A DNA stretch of 64,000 nt from Brevundimonas sp. (GCF_003248455.1 NZ_QFNM01000013.1:7748-71747), one strand, 5' to 3'. Shown: positions 9,148 through 18,228, counted from the first letter of the stretch. Notes: generated from the sequence alone by a model not told the origin. Numbers and translations: made by a program.

Positions 9148-9945
9148 TCAGTCCAGATGCGCCCAGGTCCAGTCTCCGCGTCGCTCGACCGTGGCGAGCA
9201 GGCCGAACAGGTCGCTCAGCACCGGGCCGGTCAGCAGGTCCGCCTTGGCGCCGTCGGCCAGCACTCGGCCGTCCCGCAGCAGGACCAGATGCGATATCTC
9301 GGGCAGGATCTCCTCGATGTGATGGGTCACGAGCACCAGGGTGACGCCCGACCGCGCCACCTCGCGCAGGGTTTCGAGAAACAGCCGGCGCGTCGCGGGG
9401 TCCAATCCGCCGCAGGGCTCGTCCAGCAGCAGGGCGCGAGGCCGGTGGGCCAGGGCGCGGGCGATGAGCACGCGCCGCGCTTCGCCCGTCGACAGGCTGG
9501 CCATGTCGCGCCCGATCAGGTGCGCGACCCCCATCCGGTCCAGCGCCTCGCGGGCGGCGTCGCGCATCGGCTCCGTCACCCTGTGGTTCCATAGGCCGCG
9601 CGCCGCGAAGAAGCCCGAGACCACGGCGTCGAAGACCTCCAGCCCCGCTTCGCCGGCGAAGTCCGACTGGACGGCGGGCGAGACCACCCCCAGCAGACCG
9701 CGCAGTTCGAACACATCCCAGTGGGTGCGGCCGAAGATGCGCGTCTCGCCCCGTTCGCCCGCCGGGCTCGCGGTCGGATAGATCTGGCGGGTGATCAGCT
9801 TGACCAGGGTGGACTTGCCCGAGCCGTTGCGGCCCAGGATGGCGGTGTGGCGGCCCTCGGGAATGACCAGGCTGACCCCGTCCAGCAGAACGCGGCCGCC
9901 GCGGGCGACGCCGACGCGGTCGATGGACAAGAGAGGTTCGCTCAT
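9148..9945 (-). CDS. ABC transporter ATP-binding protein, orphan
   Basis: A 265-residue ATPase subunit. Walker A is LGRNGSGKST (about residues 37-46), the signature loop is a variant LSTGEARR, Walker B is ALLLDEP followed by a D-loop GGLDP, and the switch histidine is in VTHH. No permease or binding-protein gene is adjacent. The shape (single domain, LSTGE signature) resembles the YlmA/ModF-like group of stand-alone ATPases, whose transported substrate, if any, is unclear. It lies 53 bases downstream of the CoA-transferase gene on the same strand and may share its transcript. Confidence 0.9.
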   Translation of the reverse strand: MSEPLLSIDRVGVARGGRVLLDGVSLVIPEGRHTAILGRNGSGKSTLVKLITRQIYPTASPAGERGETRIFGRTHWDVFELRGLLGVVSPAVQSDFAGEAGLEVFDAVVSGFFAARGLWNHRVTEPMRDAAREALDRMGVAHLIGRDMASLSTGEARRVLIARALAHRPRALLLDEPCGGLDPATRRLFLETLREVARSGVTLVLVTHHIEEILPEISHLVLLRDGRVLADGAKADLLTGPVLSDLFGLLATVERRGDWTWAHLD

Positions 9946-9998
9946 GTCGACACCTTAGCCATGGACCGACGCGGCGTGGAACCCGGGACGGCGAGACC

Positions 9999-11318
9999 TC
10001 AGATCAGGCCCTGCTCTCGCGCCTCGGCGGTCAGGGCGTCGCGGAACGGGGGCGCCGCCAGGGCGATCAGGGCGCGCGCCCGCTCGCTGGTCGACCTGCC
10101 CTTCAGATCGGTCCAGCCGTGTTCGGTGACGACGATATGGGTGTCGTTGCGCGGCGTCGTGACCGGCCCGTCCAGGCGCGTCACGATGCGCGACGCCGTT
10201 CCCTTGGCGGCCGTCGAATGGCAGGCGATGATCGACTTGCCGCCGTCCGAGCCATAGGCCCCGCGCACGAAATCCAGCTGTCCCCCGGCGGCCGTGAACT
10301 GGCGCCCGTTCAGGAACTCCGAACAACAGGCGCCGGACAGGTCGATCTGAAGCGTGGCGTTGACCGAGACCATCTTGGCGTTGCGCGCGATCACCGCCGG
10401 ATCGTTCACATAGGAGACCGGATGGGCCTCCATGCCGCGGTTGCCGTCCAGGAAGTCGTAGGTGTTCTGGTCGCCCATCGAAAAGGCGAAGACGCCGACG
10501 CCGGGGTGCAGGGTCTTTCGGGAATGATCGGCCGCGCCCGCCTGCATCAGTTCGACCACGCCGGGCGTCAGCATTTCGGTATGGACGCCCAGGCCGCGAT
10601 GGCCTTTCAGGGCGTCGCAGACGGCGTTGGGCAGGGCGCCGATGCCCATCTGCAGCGTCGCGCCGTCGTCGATCAGGCCGGCGATGATCTGGCCGATGGC
10701 CAGGTCCGCCGGCTGCGGCTGGGCCTTGGGCACGACCAGAAGCGGGGTCGAATGCTCGACGACGGCGGCGACCCGGGACACATGGACGGTGCAGTCGCCG
10801 AACACGCGCGGCATATGCGGATTGACCTCCACGATCACCGTGCGGGCCGTCTCGGACACCGGCTTGGCGTAGTCGGTGTTGGTGCCGAAGGAGAAGAAGC
10901 CGTCCTCGTCCATCGGCGACACGGTGCAGATCAGCGTGTCCACCCCGACCTCGTCGCACAATAGACGCGGCGACTGCTGGAAGCCGGTCGGGATGAACTG
11001 GACCGGATTGGGCCGTCCGGCCTCGCGGGCGCGCTGCTCCAGGCCGCGTTCGATGGCTGAATGGAACAGGCTCCACGGCCGGATGCGGCCCATCAGTTCG
11101 TCGCGCAGCACGGTCTGGCCGGCGATGGCGGTGCTGAGCAGATAGTAGAGGTTGACGTTCTCCACCTCGCCGCGCTCGGCCCGTTGGGCCAGGGCCTTGA
11201 GCAGGGCCGGGGGCTGGGACACGCCCAGGCCCATGGCCGCCTTGGCGCCCGAAGCGATGAGGGCGGCGGCCTGGTCGGGCGTTTTCAGCCGTTCGGCGTA
11301 GAGGGCGGCGGCGTCCAT
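9999..11318 (-). CDS. Acetyl-CoA hydrolase/transferase family protein (4-hydroxybutyrate CoA-transferase-like)
   Basis: A 439-residue cytoplasmic enzyme of the family I CoA-transferase fold (AcetylCoA_hydro). The two halves are visible: the N-terminal part ends in EVNPHMPRVFGD, and the C-terminal part opens with LQMGIGALPNAV. The likely catalytic glutamate sits in GLGVHTEMLTPG, the place of the glutamyl-CoA intermediate in Cat2-type enzymes. The tail has the usual IVTEHGWTDLKGRS block. Members move CoA between acetyl-CoA and short-chain acids (4-hydroxybutyrate, propionate, succinate), and the substrate cannot be told from sequence alone. There are no related pathway genes nearby. Confidence 0.9.
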   Translation of the reverse strand: MDAAALYAERLKTPDQAAALIASGAKAAMGLGVSQPPALLKALAQRAERGEVENVNLYYLLSTAIAGQTVLRDELMGRIRPWSLFHSAIERGLEQRAREAGRPNPVQFIPTGFQQSPRLLCDEVGVDTLICTVSPMDEDGFFSFGTNTDYAKPVSETARTVIVEVNPHMPRVFGDCTVHVSRVAAVVEHSTPLLVVPKAQPQPADLAIGQIIAGLIDDGATLQMGIGALPNAVCDALKGHRGLGVHTEMLTPGVVELMQAGAADHSRKTLHPGVGVFAFSMGDQNTYDFLDGNRGMEAHPVSYVNDPAVIARNAKMVSVNATLQIDLSGACCSEFLNGRQFTAAGGQLDFVRGAYGSDGGKSIIACHSTAAKGTASRIVTRLDGPVTTPRNDTHIVVTEHGWTDLKGRSTSERARALIALAAPPFRDALTAEAREQGLI

Positions 11319-11400
11319 GGCGTATCTCCGTCTGGGCCTCTCTCCTGATGCTGCGGAGGCGTCCAGGGTTCACTATCCCCTGTCGCGCGCGACAGGGGGC

Positions 11401-12177
11401 CTAGACTTTGGTCGGATCGGCGTCGGCCGTTTCCAGGGACTGTTCGTCCTGCAACGGGGCGTGGCGGCGCTTCTGCAGTCGCTCGACCACATAGGCGACG
11501 AGCCACAGCGCCATGGCCCAGGCCGCACCCACCGCCCATCCGGCCAGGACGTCCGAGGCCCAGTGCGCCCCCAGATAGACCCGCGTGAGCCCGACCAGCA
11601 CGGCCATCAGCATGCCGACCCCCAGCACGAAGGCCTTGAGCCGGCGTCGCGGAAAGGCGCGGGTCAGCATGACCGCGATCGACAGATAGAAGACGGTGGA
11701 CAGCAGGGCGTGGCCCGATGGGAAGCTGGCGTTGATCGTCTCCACCGCCTGCATGGCGGCCGGCGGGCGTTCACGCTCGAAAACCGCCTTCAGCCCCTCG
11801 CTCAGCATCACGCCCCCCGCCAGCCCAAGGACCAGAAGCAGCGACGACAACCACTTCCTCTGGCTCAGCAGAAAGACGATCACGATGAGGGCGAACAGGC
11901 CCAGAACCGATATGCCGCCGAGCGAAGTGATGTCGGACGCCGCCTCCTTCAGCCACCACGGTCCCCAGGGCCGGCCGGGATCGTCGGCATAGGGCCGCAT
12001 CAAGGCCAGGACGCTTCGGTCGAAGGCCTGACCGTCCGCCTCGGTCATGTCGTCGGCGATCTCGATGAAGCTCAGCACCCCGCCCGTGACGACCAGCAGG
12101 GCGGTCAGGGCCGCGATCTCGGTGCGGGCGACAGTCAGGACACGCATCGAAAAGGCGCGAAAATCGGAGAGGGTCAT
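11401..12177 (-). CDS. PAP2-family membrane phosphatase
   Basis: A 258-residue protein with about six membrane segments. The three phosphatase signatures are in order: a first motif ending RERPP (about residues 120-130), PSGHA (second motif with its catalytic histidine) and TRVYLGAHWASDV (third motif). It is an inner-membrane lipid-phosphate phosphatase by family, acting on phosphatidate-like or undecaprenyl pyrophosphate substrates on the periplasmic face; the substrate is not known. The N-terminus is longer than the minimal PAP2 fold. It diverges from nrdA. Confidence 0.92.
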   Translation of the reverse strand: MTLSDFRAFSMRVLTVARTEIAALTALLVVTGGVLSFIEIADDMTEADGQAFDRSVLALMRPYADDPGRPWGPWWLKEAASDITSLGGISVLGLFALIVIVFLLSQRKWLSSLLLVLGLAGGVMLSEGLKAVFERERPPAAMQAVETINASFPSGHALLSTVFYLSIAVMLTRAFPRRRLKAFVLGVGMLMAVLVGLTRVYLGAHWASDVLAGWAVGAAWAMALWLVAYVVERLQKRRHAPLQDEQSLETADADPTKV

Positions 12178-12340
12178 AGGCAGGCGAACGGTAAAGCTGG
12201 CGCTATGTTCCGATCACGCGGTCGTGATCGCCGGCGGTCCGGTCGTCGCTGCGGGACGCGATGGCTTGCTGTGGGGCTTTTCCCCAGTCGCGGACCAGTT
12301 GTCCGACCGATTCGCCCACAAAGCCTGCGTCAAGCCCGTT

Positions 12341-12408
12341 GACGGGTTATTAGGCATGTGCGCCCTATATGTGGGCACGGCGAGCGCGAAGCCCACTAGA
12401 TGATGTGG
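12341..12408 (+). promoter_or_regulatory. nrdA promoter with two NrdR-box-like sites
   Basis: A TTGACG (-35-like, 12341-12346) stands 18 bases before CTATAT. Two 16-base sites resemble the NrdR consensus (ACACTATATATTGTGT-like). Box 1 is 12362-12377, core CTATATGTGG, and covers the -10. Box 2 is 12393-12408, core CCACTAGATGATGTGG. Box starts are 31 bases apart, about three helix turns, as in known NrdR pairs. The NrdR assignment is inference from pattern and gene context. Confidence 0.6.
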
Positions 12409-12450
12409 TTCAGGCGCGACGGCTCAGGCGATTTTTTGTTCAGGACGCAG

Positions 12451-14340
12451 ATGACCATGGCTGGCGGCGAGGCATTGAAGACGACGGAATTCCAAGGCGT
12501 TGCGGCGACGCCGACGCCCGAGCGCCCCCATCTGACCGTGGTCAGATCGGTCCAGGTGGACCGCTCGCGTGACGATCTGCTGACCGACTTCGGCAAGAAG
12601 ACCCTGGAAGACCGCTATCTGCTGCCGGGCGAAAGCTATCAGGACATGTTCGCCCGCGTCTCGACCGCCTTCTCGGACGACGCCGAACACGCCCAGCGCC
12701 TGTACGACTATATGAGCCGACTGTGGTTCATGCCCGCCACGCCCGTCCTGTCGAACGGCGGCGCCGATCGCGGCCTGCCGATCTCGTGTTTCCTGAACGC
12801 GGTGGGCGACAGCCTGGACGGCATCCAGAACGTCTGGAACGAGAACGTGGCCCTGGCCTCGAACGGCGGCGGCATCGGCACCTATTGGGGCGGCGTCCGC
12901 TCCATCGGCGAAAAGGTCAAGGGCGCGGGCAAGACCTCGGGCATCATCCCCTTCATCCGCGTGATGGACAGCCTGACCCTGGCGATTTCGCAAGGCTCGC
13001 TGCGTCGTGGCTCGGCCGCCGTCTATCTGGACATCCACCACCCGGAGATCGAGGAGTTCCTCGAAATCCGCAAACCGTCGGGCGACTTCAACCGAAAGTC
13101 CCTGAACCTGCACCACGGCGTCAACATCACCGATGAGTTCATGGAGGCGGTCAAGGTCGGCGGAACCTTCGATCTGAAGTCGCCCAAGGACGGCGCGGTC
13201 ATGAAGACCGTCGACGCCCGCTCGCTGTGGACCAAGCTGCTCGACATCCGCATGCAGACCGGCGAGCCCTATATGATCTTCTCCGACACGGTGAACCGCC
13301 AGCTGGCGCCGCACCAGCGCGCCCTGGGCCTGAAGGTCAAACAGTCGAACCTGTGCGCCGAGATCATGCTGCACACCGGCCGCGACCACCTGGGCGTGGA
13401 CCGGACCGCCGTCTGCTGCCTGTCGTCGGTCAACGCCGAGACCTTCCTAGAGTGGCGCGAGGAGCCCCGCTTCGTCGAGGACCTTATGCGCTTCCTGGAC
13501 AACGTCCTGGAGGACTTCATCCGCCGCGCCCCGCCGGCCATGGCCGCCGCGGTCTATTCGGCCAAGCGCGAGCGTTCGGTCGGCCTCGGTTTGATGGGCT
13601 TCCATTCCTTCCTGCAGTCTCAGGGCGTGGCCTTCGAAAGCGCCATGGCCAAGTCGTGGAACATGCGGCTTTTCAAGCACCTGCGCCGCGAGGCCGACAA
13701 GGCCAGCCGCCTGCTGGCCGAGGAGAAGGGCCCCTGCCTGGACGCCGAGGAGCGCGGCGTCATGGAGCGGTTCAGCCACAAGCTGGCCATCGCCCCGACC
13801 GCCTCCATCTCGATCATCTGCGGCGGCACGTCGGCGGGCATCGAGCCGATCCCGGCCAACATCTACACCCACAAGACCCTGTCGGGCTCGTTCGCGGTCA
13901 AGAACCCCTATCTGGAGCGCCTGCTGGACGAGAAGGGCGTCAACACCGAAGCCGTCTGGAACTCGATCCTGGAGCATGAAGGCTCGGTCCAGCACATCGA
14001 CGCCCTGAACGAAGACGAGAAGGGCGTGTTCAAGACCGCCTTCGAACTGGACCAGCGCTGGGTGGTGGAGCTGGCCGCCGACCGCGCGCCGGAGATCTGC
14101 CAGGCCCAGTCGCTGAACCTGTTCATTCCCGGCGACGTCAACAAGTGGGACCTGCACATGCTGCACTGGTCCGCCTGGGAGCGCGGCGTGAAGTCGCTGT
14201 ATTATCTGCGCTCCAAGTCGGTGCAGCGCGCCGCCTTCGCCGGCGCCGAGGACAAGGCCGAGACCGAGATCGACCCCAATCAGCCCGACCTCTTCTCCAT
14301 GCCCAAGACCGACTATGACGAGTGCCTGGCCTGCCAATAG
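12451..14340 (+). CDS. nrdA: Ribonucleoside-diphosphate reductase, alpha subunit (class I)
   Basis: The catalytic large subunit, converting ribonucleotides to deoxyribonucleotides together with NrdB. Expected cysteines are present: one in GLPISCFLNAVGDS, the radical-site N-x-C-x-E in SNLCAEIM, its redox partner in CCLSSVN, and a C-terminal shuttle pair (ECLACQ). The start at 12451 (629 residues) is preferred over the in-frame ATG at 12400. The upstream ATG lies inside the second NrdR-like box, and the 17 extra residues look unnatural. The N-terminus has no ATP-cone, so allosteric activity control should be absent or done elsewhere. nrdB is not adjacent; a strong terminator follows directly. 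Confidence 0.95.
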   Translation: MTMAGGEALKTTEFQGVAATPTPERPHLTVVRSVQVDRSRDDLLTDFGKKTLEDRYLLPGESYQDMFARVSTAFSDDAEHAQRLYDYMSRLWFMPATPVLSNGGADRGLPISCFLNAVGDSLDGIQNVWNENVALASNGGGIGTYWGGVRSIGEKVKGAGKTSGIIPFIRVMDSLTLAISQGSLRRGSAAVYLDIHHPEIEEFLEIRKPSGDFNRKSLNLHHGVNITDEFMEAVKVGGTFDLKSPKDGAVMKTVDARSLWTKLLDIRMQTGEPYMIFSDTVNRQLAPHQRALGLKVKQSNLCAEIMLHTGRDHLGVDRTAVCCLSSVNAETFLEWREEPRFVEDLMRFLDNVLEDFIRRAPPAMAAAVYSAKRERSVGLGLMGFHSFLQSQGVAFESAMAKSWNMRLFKHLRREADKASRLLAEEKGPCLDAEERGVMERFSHKLAIAPTASISIICGGTSAGIEPIPANIYTHKTLSGSFAVKNPYLERLLDEKGVNTEAVWNSILEHEGSVQHIDALNEDEKGVFKTAFELDQRWVVELAADRAPEICQAQSLNLFIPGDVNKWDLHMLHWSAWERGVKSLYYLRSKSVQRAAFAGAEDKAETEIDPNQPDLFSMPKTDYDECLACQ

Positions 14341-14362
14341 GCTTGGCGTCGAGACCTCCGAA

Positions 14363-14390
14363 AGGGCCCCGCGATCGCGGGGCCCTTTTT
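14363..14390 (+). terminator. Intrinsic terminator of nrdA
   Basis: A 9-bp GC stem (GGGCCCCGC, 14364-14372, with its complement at 14377-14385) and a GATC loop, followed by five Ts. It ends the nrdA transcript 46 bases after the stop codon and shows that nrdA is monocistronic at its 3' end. Confidence 0.92.
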
Positions 14391-14512
14391 CGTTCGGGAA
14401 CCCATCGCACGGACCCGCCGTTGAAAAGCGACAAAACCGTGTCGAAAACTCCGTTGGACTCCCGCGTCTCTTGGTTGCAGGGTGTTCGCCAGCGGATCGG
14501 TGGGGAGACCGA

Positions 14513-15373
14513 ATGCGTTCCAAGGCGATGATGATGGGGGCCTGCGGCGTCCTGGCTTCGGCCGGGATCGGCGCCGATGTCGCCCGCGCCCAGACCTGGG
14601 CCCCCAACGCCTTCGACACGCCGCCCGACAACGCCGCCGCCCGTCTGGCTGATCGGACCCATTTCCGGGTCGCGCCGGACGCCCGCTTCGGCGGCGACAT
14701 CGAACTGCCCCCCGCCTTCCAGCCCCAGAACCGCTCGGGCCTGGAGGCCAGCACCCGCCGCGACGTCTGGATCGACCACGCCGCCTTCACCGACCGGGTC
14801 ACGCTGGAGACGGCCGGCCGCCTGCGCCGCGCCGACGGCTCGCCCCTGCCGGTCACGCCGGCCGACCGGGCCGAACTGTCGCCCGACGCCTACGACCTGC
14901 GCTATGTCCGCGGCTTCCGGGGCGCCCACGGCCATACCGCCTCGGGCCTGGAGGTCAGCCTGACGCCCCATGCCGGCCTCGGCGTCGGCAGCGAGGGCCG
15001 CTCGGCCGAGGCGGGCGTCACGCTCAAGATCGGCGAGGGGCTGGAGCGTCTGGCCCCCAACGGCGCGGAACGGTTCGGCGAGCGCCCGCGATGGTATCTG
15101 TACGCCGCCGGCTCGGGCCGGGCCGTCGGCTACAACTTCGCCCGCACCCGCGACGGGGACTACGCCCGCTCCGGCTACACCCAGGATCGCGGCAGCTTCC
15201 TGGGCGACGCCTCCGTCGGCGTGGCCTATCGCAAGGGCGCCATGCAGACCTCCATCGGCGTCGTCTATCGCGAGATCGACGCCGGCAAGGGGCTGCGCGG
15301 CATGAACGGCGTGGACACCGACGTCAGCGAGGGTTTGTTGGCCTTCCAGCTGTCGATCCGCCCCGGCCGCTAG
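14513..15373 (+). CDS. Putative lipid A deacylase LpxR-like outer-membrane protein
   Basis: A 286-residue exported protein. The ATG at 14513 follows a GGGGAGA ribosome binding site, and the signal peptide ends near residues 25-27 (ADVARAQ). The frame stays open further upstream but runs through the nrdA terminator, so that extension is rejected. The rest is an alternating, Gly- and aromatic-containing pattern typical of a small beta-barrel. The C-terminal block (RWYLYAAGSGRAVGYNFA, then GSFLGDASVGVAYRKG and TSIGVVYREI) resembles the LpxR/DUF2219 lipid A 3'-O-deacylase family. The catalytic residues were not located with certainty, so the enzymatic role is provisional. Convergent with ggt. Confidence 0.6.
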   Translation: MRSKAMMMGACGVLASAGIGADVARAQTWAPNAFDTPPDNAAARLADRTHFRVAPDARFGGDIELPPAFQPQNRSGLEASTRRDVWIDHAAFTDRVTLETAGRLRRADGSPLPVTPADRAELSPDAYDLRYVRGFRGAHGHTASGLEVSLTPHAGLGVGSEGRSAEAGVTLKIGEGLERLAPNGAERFGERPRWYLYAAGSGRAVGYNFARTRDGDYARSGYTQDRGSFLGDASVGVAYRKGAMQTSIGVVYREIDAGKGLRGMNGVDTDVSEGLLAFQLSIRPGR

Positions 15374-15377
15374 AAGC

Positions 15378-17129
15378 TTAGCGGACCTCCGAGACCGCCA
15401 CGCCCTCGCGGCGAGGATCGGCCCCCGCATCCCAGCGGCCGTCGCGCCAGATCGCCCCGTGCAGGCCCGACGTCTCGGTCGCATTGGGCCGCAGCGGCAT
15501 GCCCGCCGCGCCCAGGGCCTGCCGGATCGCCGGCGAGATCATCTCGGTGTCCGCGCCCACCATGGCGCCCCGCACGACCAGATTGGGCAGGGCGACGGCC
15601 TCCTGCATCGACAGGTTCCACTCCAGCGTCCCCACCAGGGCCTTGGCCACATAGGCCAGGATGCTCGAGCCGCCGGGCGAGCCGACCGCCCCGACCAGTC
15701 TCCCCTCCCGGTCGAGGATCAGCACCGGCGTCATCGACGACCGGGGGCGCTTGCCAGCCGCCACCGCATTGGCCGCCGGATGGCCGTCTTCCTGCGGGGT
15801 GAAGGAGAAGTCGGTCAGCTGGTTGTTCAGGAAGAAGCCGCCGACCATCCGCCCATTGCCGAAGAGGCTCTCGACCGTCGTGGTCATGCTGACGGCGTCG
15901 CCCCAGGCGTCGACGACGACGAAATGGGTGGTGCCGCCGGGCTCGGCGGTTTGGTCCACGCCGCGCGGCGGCGAACCCGTGGGCGCGCCCGCTGGGACAG
16001 GCCCGTTCACCTGGGGTGCCAGGGCCGCGCGCCTGGCGATATAGTCGGGGTCCAGCAGCCCCGCGATCGGCACGCCGACGAAGTCGTTGTCGCCGACATA
16101 GCGGTCGCGGTCCGCATACATCAGCCGCTGCAGCCGCCCGAACGCCACCCAGGCCTCGGGGCTCTGGGCGCCCTTGTCCAGGTCCGGCGTCTTCTCGGCC
16201 ATGCCCAGGAACTGCAGCAGGGCCAGGCCGCTGGACGGCGGCGGCGGCACGCAGACCACATAGACCTGATAGGGTCGGCACAGGGCGTCCCGGCGCAAGG
16301 GGCGATAGGCGGCGATGTCGGCCTCGCTCAGGCCGCCCGGCCGCGGTCCCTCGCGCACGGCCGCCGCGATCTCGCGCCCGATGGGCCCGCCATAGATCGC
16401 CCCCGGCCCCTCCGCCGCCAGCCGCGCCACCGTCTCGGCGTAGGCGGGGTTCTTCAGCGTGTCCCCGGCCTGGTATCGCCGCCCGTCCGGCCGGGTGAAA
16501 TAGGCGCTCGCCCATCGGGTCCTGGCCTGGGGGCTGTTCCCGTTGATCATGGCGGACAGACGGGGGCTGACCGTGAAGCCGTCGCGCGCCAGCCGTTCGG
16601 CGTCGCCGAACAGGTCGCGCCAGGCCAGCTTGCCGTGATCCTTCTGCGCCATCGCCAGCATGGCCACCGCCCCCGGCGCGCCGGTCGAGCGCCCGGACAG
16701 AACCGCGTCGATGAAAGGCAGGGGCTCGCCGTCCTCGTAGAACAGTTCGGGCGTCGCAGAAGCCGGTGCGGTCTCGCGCCCGTCATAGGCCGTGGCCGCC
16801 CCCGTTTCGGCGTCATAGGCCATCATGAAGGCGCCGCCCCCCAGGCCCGACGATTGCGGCTCCACCAGACCCAGCACGGCCTGGATGGCCACCGCCGCAT
16901 CCACCGCCGATCCCCCGCGCCGCAGCACCGCCATCCCCGCCTCGACCGCCACCGGATTGGCCGCCGCCACGAACGGCCCCCGCGCCGCCGTCCGCGTCGC
17001 CGCATCGGCGAACGCGCCTGTCTCGATCGTCGCGACCGGCCGCGCCCCGCCCGTCGGCGCCCCCGTCTGGCATCCGGCCAGGACGACGGGAACGAGCAGG
17101 GCGGCCAGCCGGCGGCGAAGAGGGCGCAT
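15378..17129 (-). CDS. ggt: Gamma-glutamyltransferase (lipoprotein form)
   Basis: A 583-residue periplasmic enzyme that cleaves gamma-glutamyl compounds such as glutathione and matures by self-cleavage. The N-terminus is a lipoprotein signal (lipobox LAGC, Cys near residue 19). The N-terminal subunit carries the AANPVAVEAGMAVLRRGGSAVDAA block. The processing threonine that becomes the nucleophile is in GGTTHFVVVD at about residue 400, and later GSPGGSSI matches the oxyanion/binding loop. Length and order fit the family. It is a single gene, divergent from tRNA-Arg and convergent with the LpxR-like gene. Confidence 0.94.
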   Translation of the reverse strand: MRPLRRRLAALLVPVVLAGCQTGAPTGGARPVATIETGAFADAATRTAARGPFVAAANPVAVEAGMAVLRRGGSAVDAAVAIQAVLGLVEPQSSGLGGGAFMMAYDAETGAATAYDGRETAPASATPELFYEDGEPLPFIDAVLSGRSTGAPGAVAMLAMAQKDHGKLAWRDLFGDAERLARDGFTVSPRLSAMINGNSPQARTRWASAYFTRPDGRRYQAGDTLKNPAYAETVARLAAEGPGAIYGGPIGREIAAAVREGPRPGGLSEADIAAYRPLRRDALCRPYQVYVVCVPPPPSSGLALLQFLGMAEKTPDLDKGAQSPEAWVAFGRLQRLMYADRDRYVGDNDFVGVPIAGLLDPDYIARRAALAPQVNGPVPAGAPTGSPPRGVDQTAEPGGTTHFVVVDAWGDAVSMTTTVESLFGNGRMVGGFFLNNQLTDFSFTPQEDGHPAANAVAAGKRPRSSMTPVLILDREGRLVGAVGSPGGSSILAYVAKALVGTLEWNLSMQEAVALPNLVVRGAMVGADTEMISPAIRQALGAAGMPLRPNATETSGLHGAIWRDGRWDAGADPRREGVAVSEVR

Positions 17130-17239
17130 GAGGATATCCGAAACGGGAAGAATGGGTCGAACAGAGGCGTCGCCTCAACGCCTAAGCTGTCCGCGGCTCC
17201 GCGCCAACCTCCCGATCCTCAGAAACTGCATTCCCCCGC

Positions 17240-17268
17240 TTGCGTCCGACCCATCCACCCGCTAAAGA
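17240..17268 (+). promoter_or_regulatory. Probable tRNA-Arg promoter
   Basis: TTGCGT (17240-17245), a 17-base spacer and TAAAGA (17263-17268) within GCTAAAGAC. The predicted transcript would begin about 15-20 bases before the mature tRNA 5' end. Confidence 0.45.
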
Positions 17269-17291
17269 CCCGCCCTCGCCGCAAGGCAGCC

Positions 17292-17368
17292 GCACCCGTA
17301 GCTCAGCTGGATAGAGCATCAGACTACGAATCTGAGGGTCGGGCGTTCGAATCGCTCCGGGTGCGCCA
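17292..17368 (+). tRNA. tRNA-Arg (anticodon ACG)
   Basis: A 77-base cloverleaf with genome-encoded CCA. The acceptor stem is GCACCCG pairing with CGGGTGC. The D arm is GCTC/GAGC around AGCTGGATA, the anticodon arm TCAGA/TCTGA encloses loop CTACGAA (anticodon ACG, read as ICG after deamination), and the T arm carries TTCGAAT. It decodes CGU/CGC/CGA. It lies at the border between the core genes and the accessory stretch that runs to about 30.2 kb. Confidence 0.97.
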
Positions 17369-17680
17369 CTTTCTGTCGGACGACACATAAGGTTGGACTC
17401 CGACAGAGAAAATTGGACCTGAAGCCCGTTCTGGCGGGAAGGCGCCATCGGTTAGCGCCAAGAGCGGCTATTCGCGACAATCCGAGAACCAGAACTTTAG
17501 CCATCCGGGCGAGGGTTCAACGCCTTCCCGCGAGACGCCCTTCGATCGTCTCAACAAATGCGAGTTCCGCAGGGTCGATTTGCCGAGTGGTTCGTCCGCG
17601 CGCCAGAAGCAGACGCGATCGTACACTGAAATGGATCCCTGCTCTTCCCCGTGGATGCTGACCGCCATCCATCAGCTTGC
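17369..17680. other. 312-base gap after tRNA-Arg, no convincing gene
   Basis: Directly after the tRNA is an inverted repeat, TCTGTCGGA (17372-17380) with TCCGACAGA (17399-17407), around an 18-base loop. It lacks a T-tract, so its role as terminator is doubtful. A short minus frame (17468-17668) has the VEPS-type sequence that often arises antisense to tRNA-like DNA and no start signal. Nothing else was recognised. Confidence 0.5.
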
Positions 17681-18124
17681 CTAATGCGTCGTCACACGCT
17701 CGTGCAGGAGTGTAACCGCGCCTTCCGGGAAATCGAAAGTCTCAGGCCGTTCGACCGCCTGGCGAGGACTTCTAAGGTTTCCGAAGAACAGCAGGCGGCC
17801 GTCTTCGTCGAACAAGCCAAGTTGTTCCACCAGGCCGCTGCCGGGCAGCCGGAAGGCGAACGCATGAGGGATAATCAGCGTCTGCCGGCCGGTGCGGCTC
17901 AGCCTGACCGGTCGACGCTCCAGAGCCGTGTGCGGGGATTCCACATAGGCCGTTCCGGTCAGGCTCGCGCCTTCGGTGAGCAAGCCCGCCAGGAGGCGAT
18001 CCGGAGGATTCTGGCGAACGGCGAAAGGCGTGGGACGCAATTCCGCGCGGAACGGCCCAACAAGATGCAGGCGCGGCCAGATCGGTCCTGCGCCGAGGCG
18101 GACGGGGGAAGGAAACTGATCCAT
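17681..18124 (-). CDS. Hypothetical protein, 147 residues
   Basis: Not recognised. The frame gives a plausible soluble protein with a balanced composition, several short beta-like stretches (VRLSRTGRQTLIIPHAFAFRL, then a GLFDEDGRLLFFGNL segment) and few low-complexity runs, unlike the shadow frames around it. The ATG at 18124 has no clear ribosome binding site, so the true start is uncertain. No signal peptide or membrane segment. It lies between the tRNA and an AraC-type regulator gene and may belong to the accessory stretch. Confidence 0.5.
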   Translation of the reverse strand: MDQFPSPVRLGAGPIWPRLHLVGPFRAELRPTPFAVRQNPPDRLLAGLLTEGASLTGTAYVESPHTALERRPVRLSRTGRQTLIIPHAFAFRLPGSGLVEQLGLFDEDGRLLFFGNLRSPRQAVERPETFDFPEGAVTLLHERVTTH

Positions 18125-18228
18125 GTGGGAAATCCGACGCGCAGACGCGCATCGCCATGACGACCTATTGTAGGGATTGTCCGCAGCCCCTGCGGATGTT
18201 TTCTACCTACCATGGTCATTGAATTTTG

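Noticed and set aside
17319..17504. 61-residue minus frame ending ERPTLRFVV
   Set aside because: Known kind of false protein made by reading antisense through a tRNA gene.
17468..17668. Possible degenerate tRNA or 66-residue ORF (GAGGGTTCAACGCC element)
   Set aside because: No acceptor or D stem can be paired around the T-loop-like GTTCAA; the ORF has no ribosome binding site.
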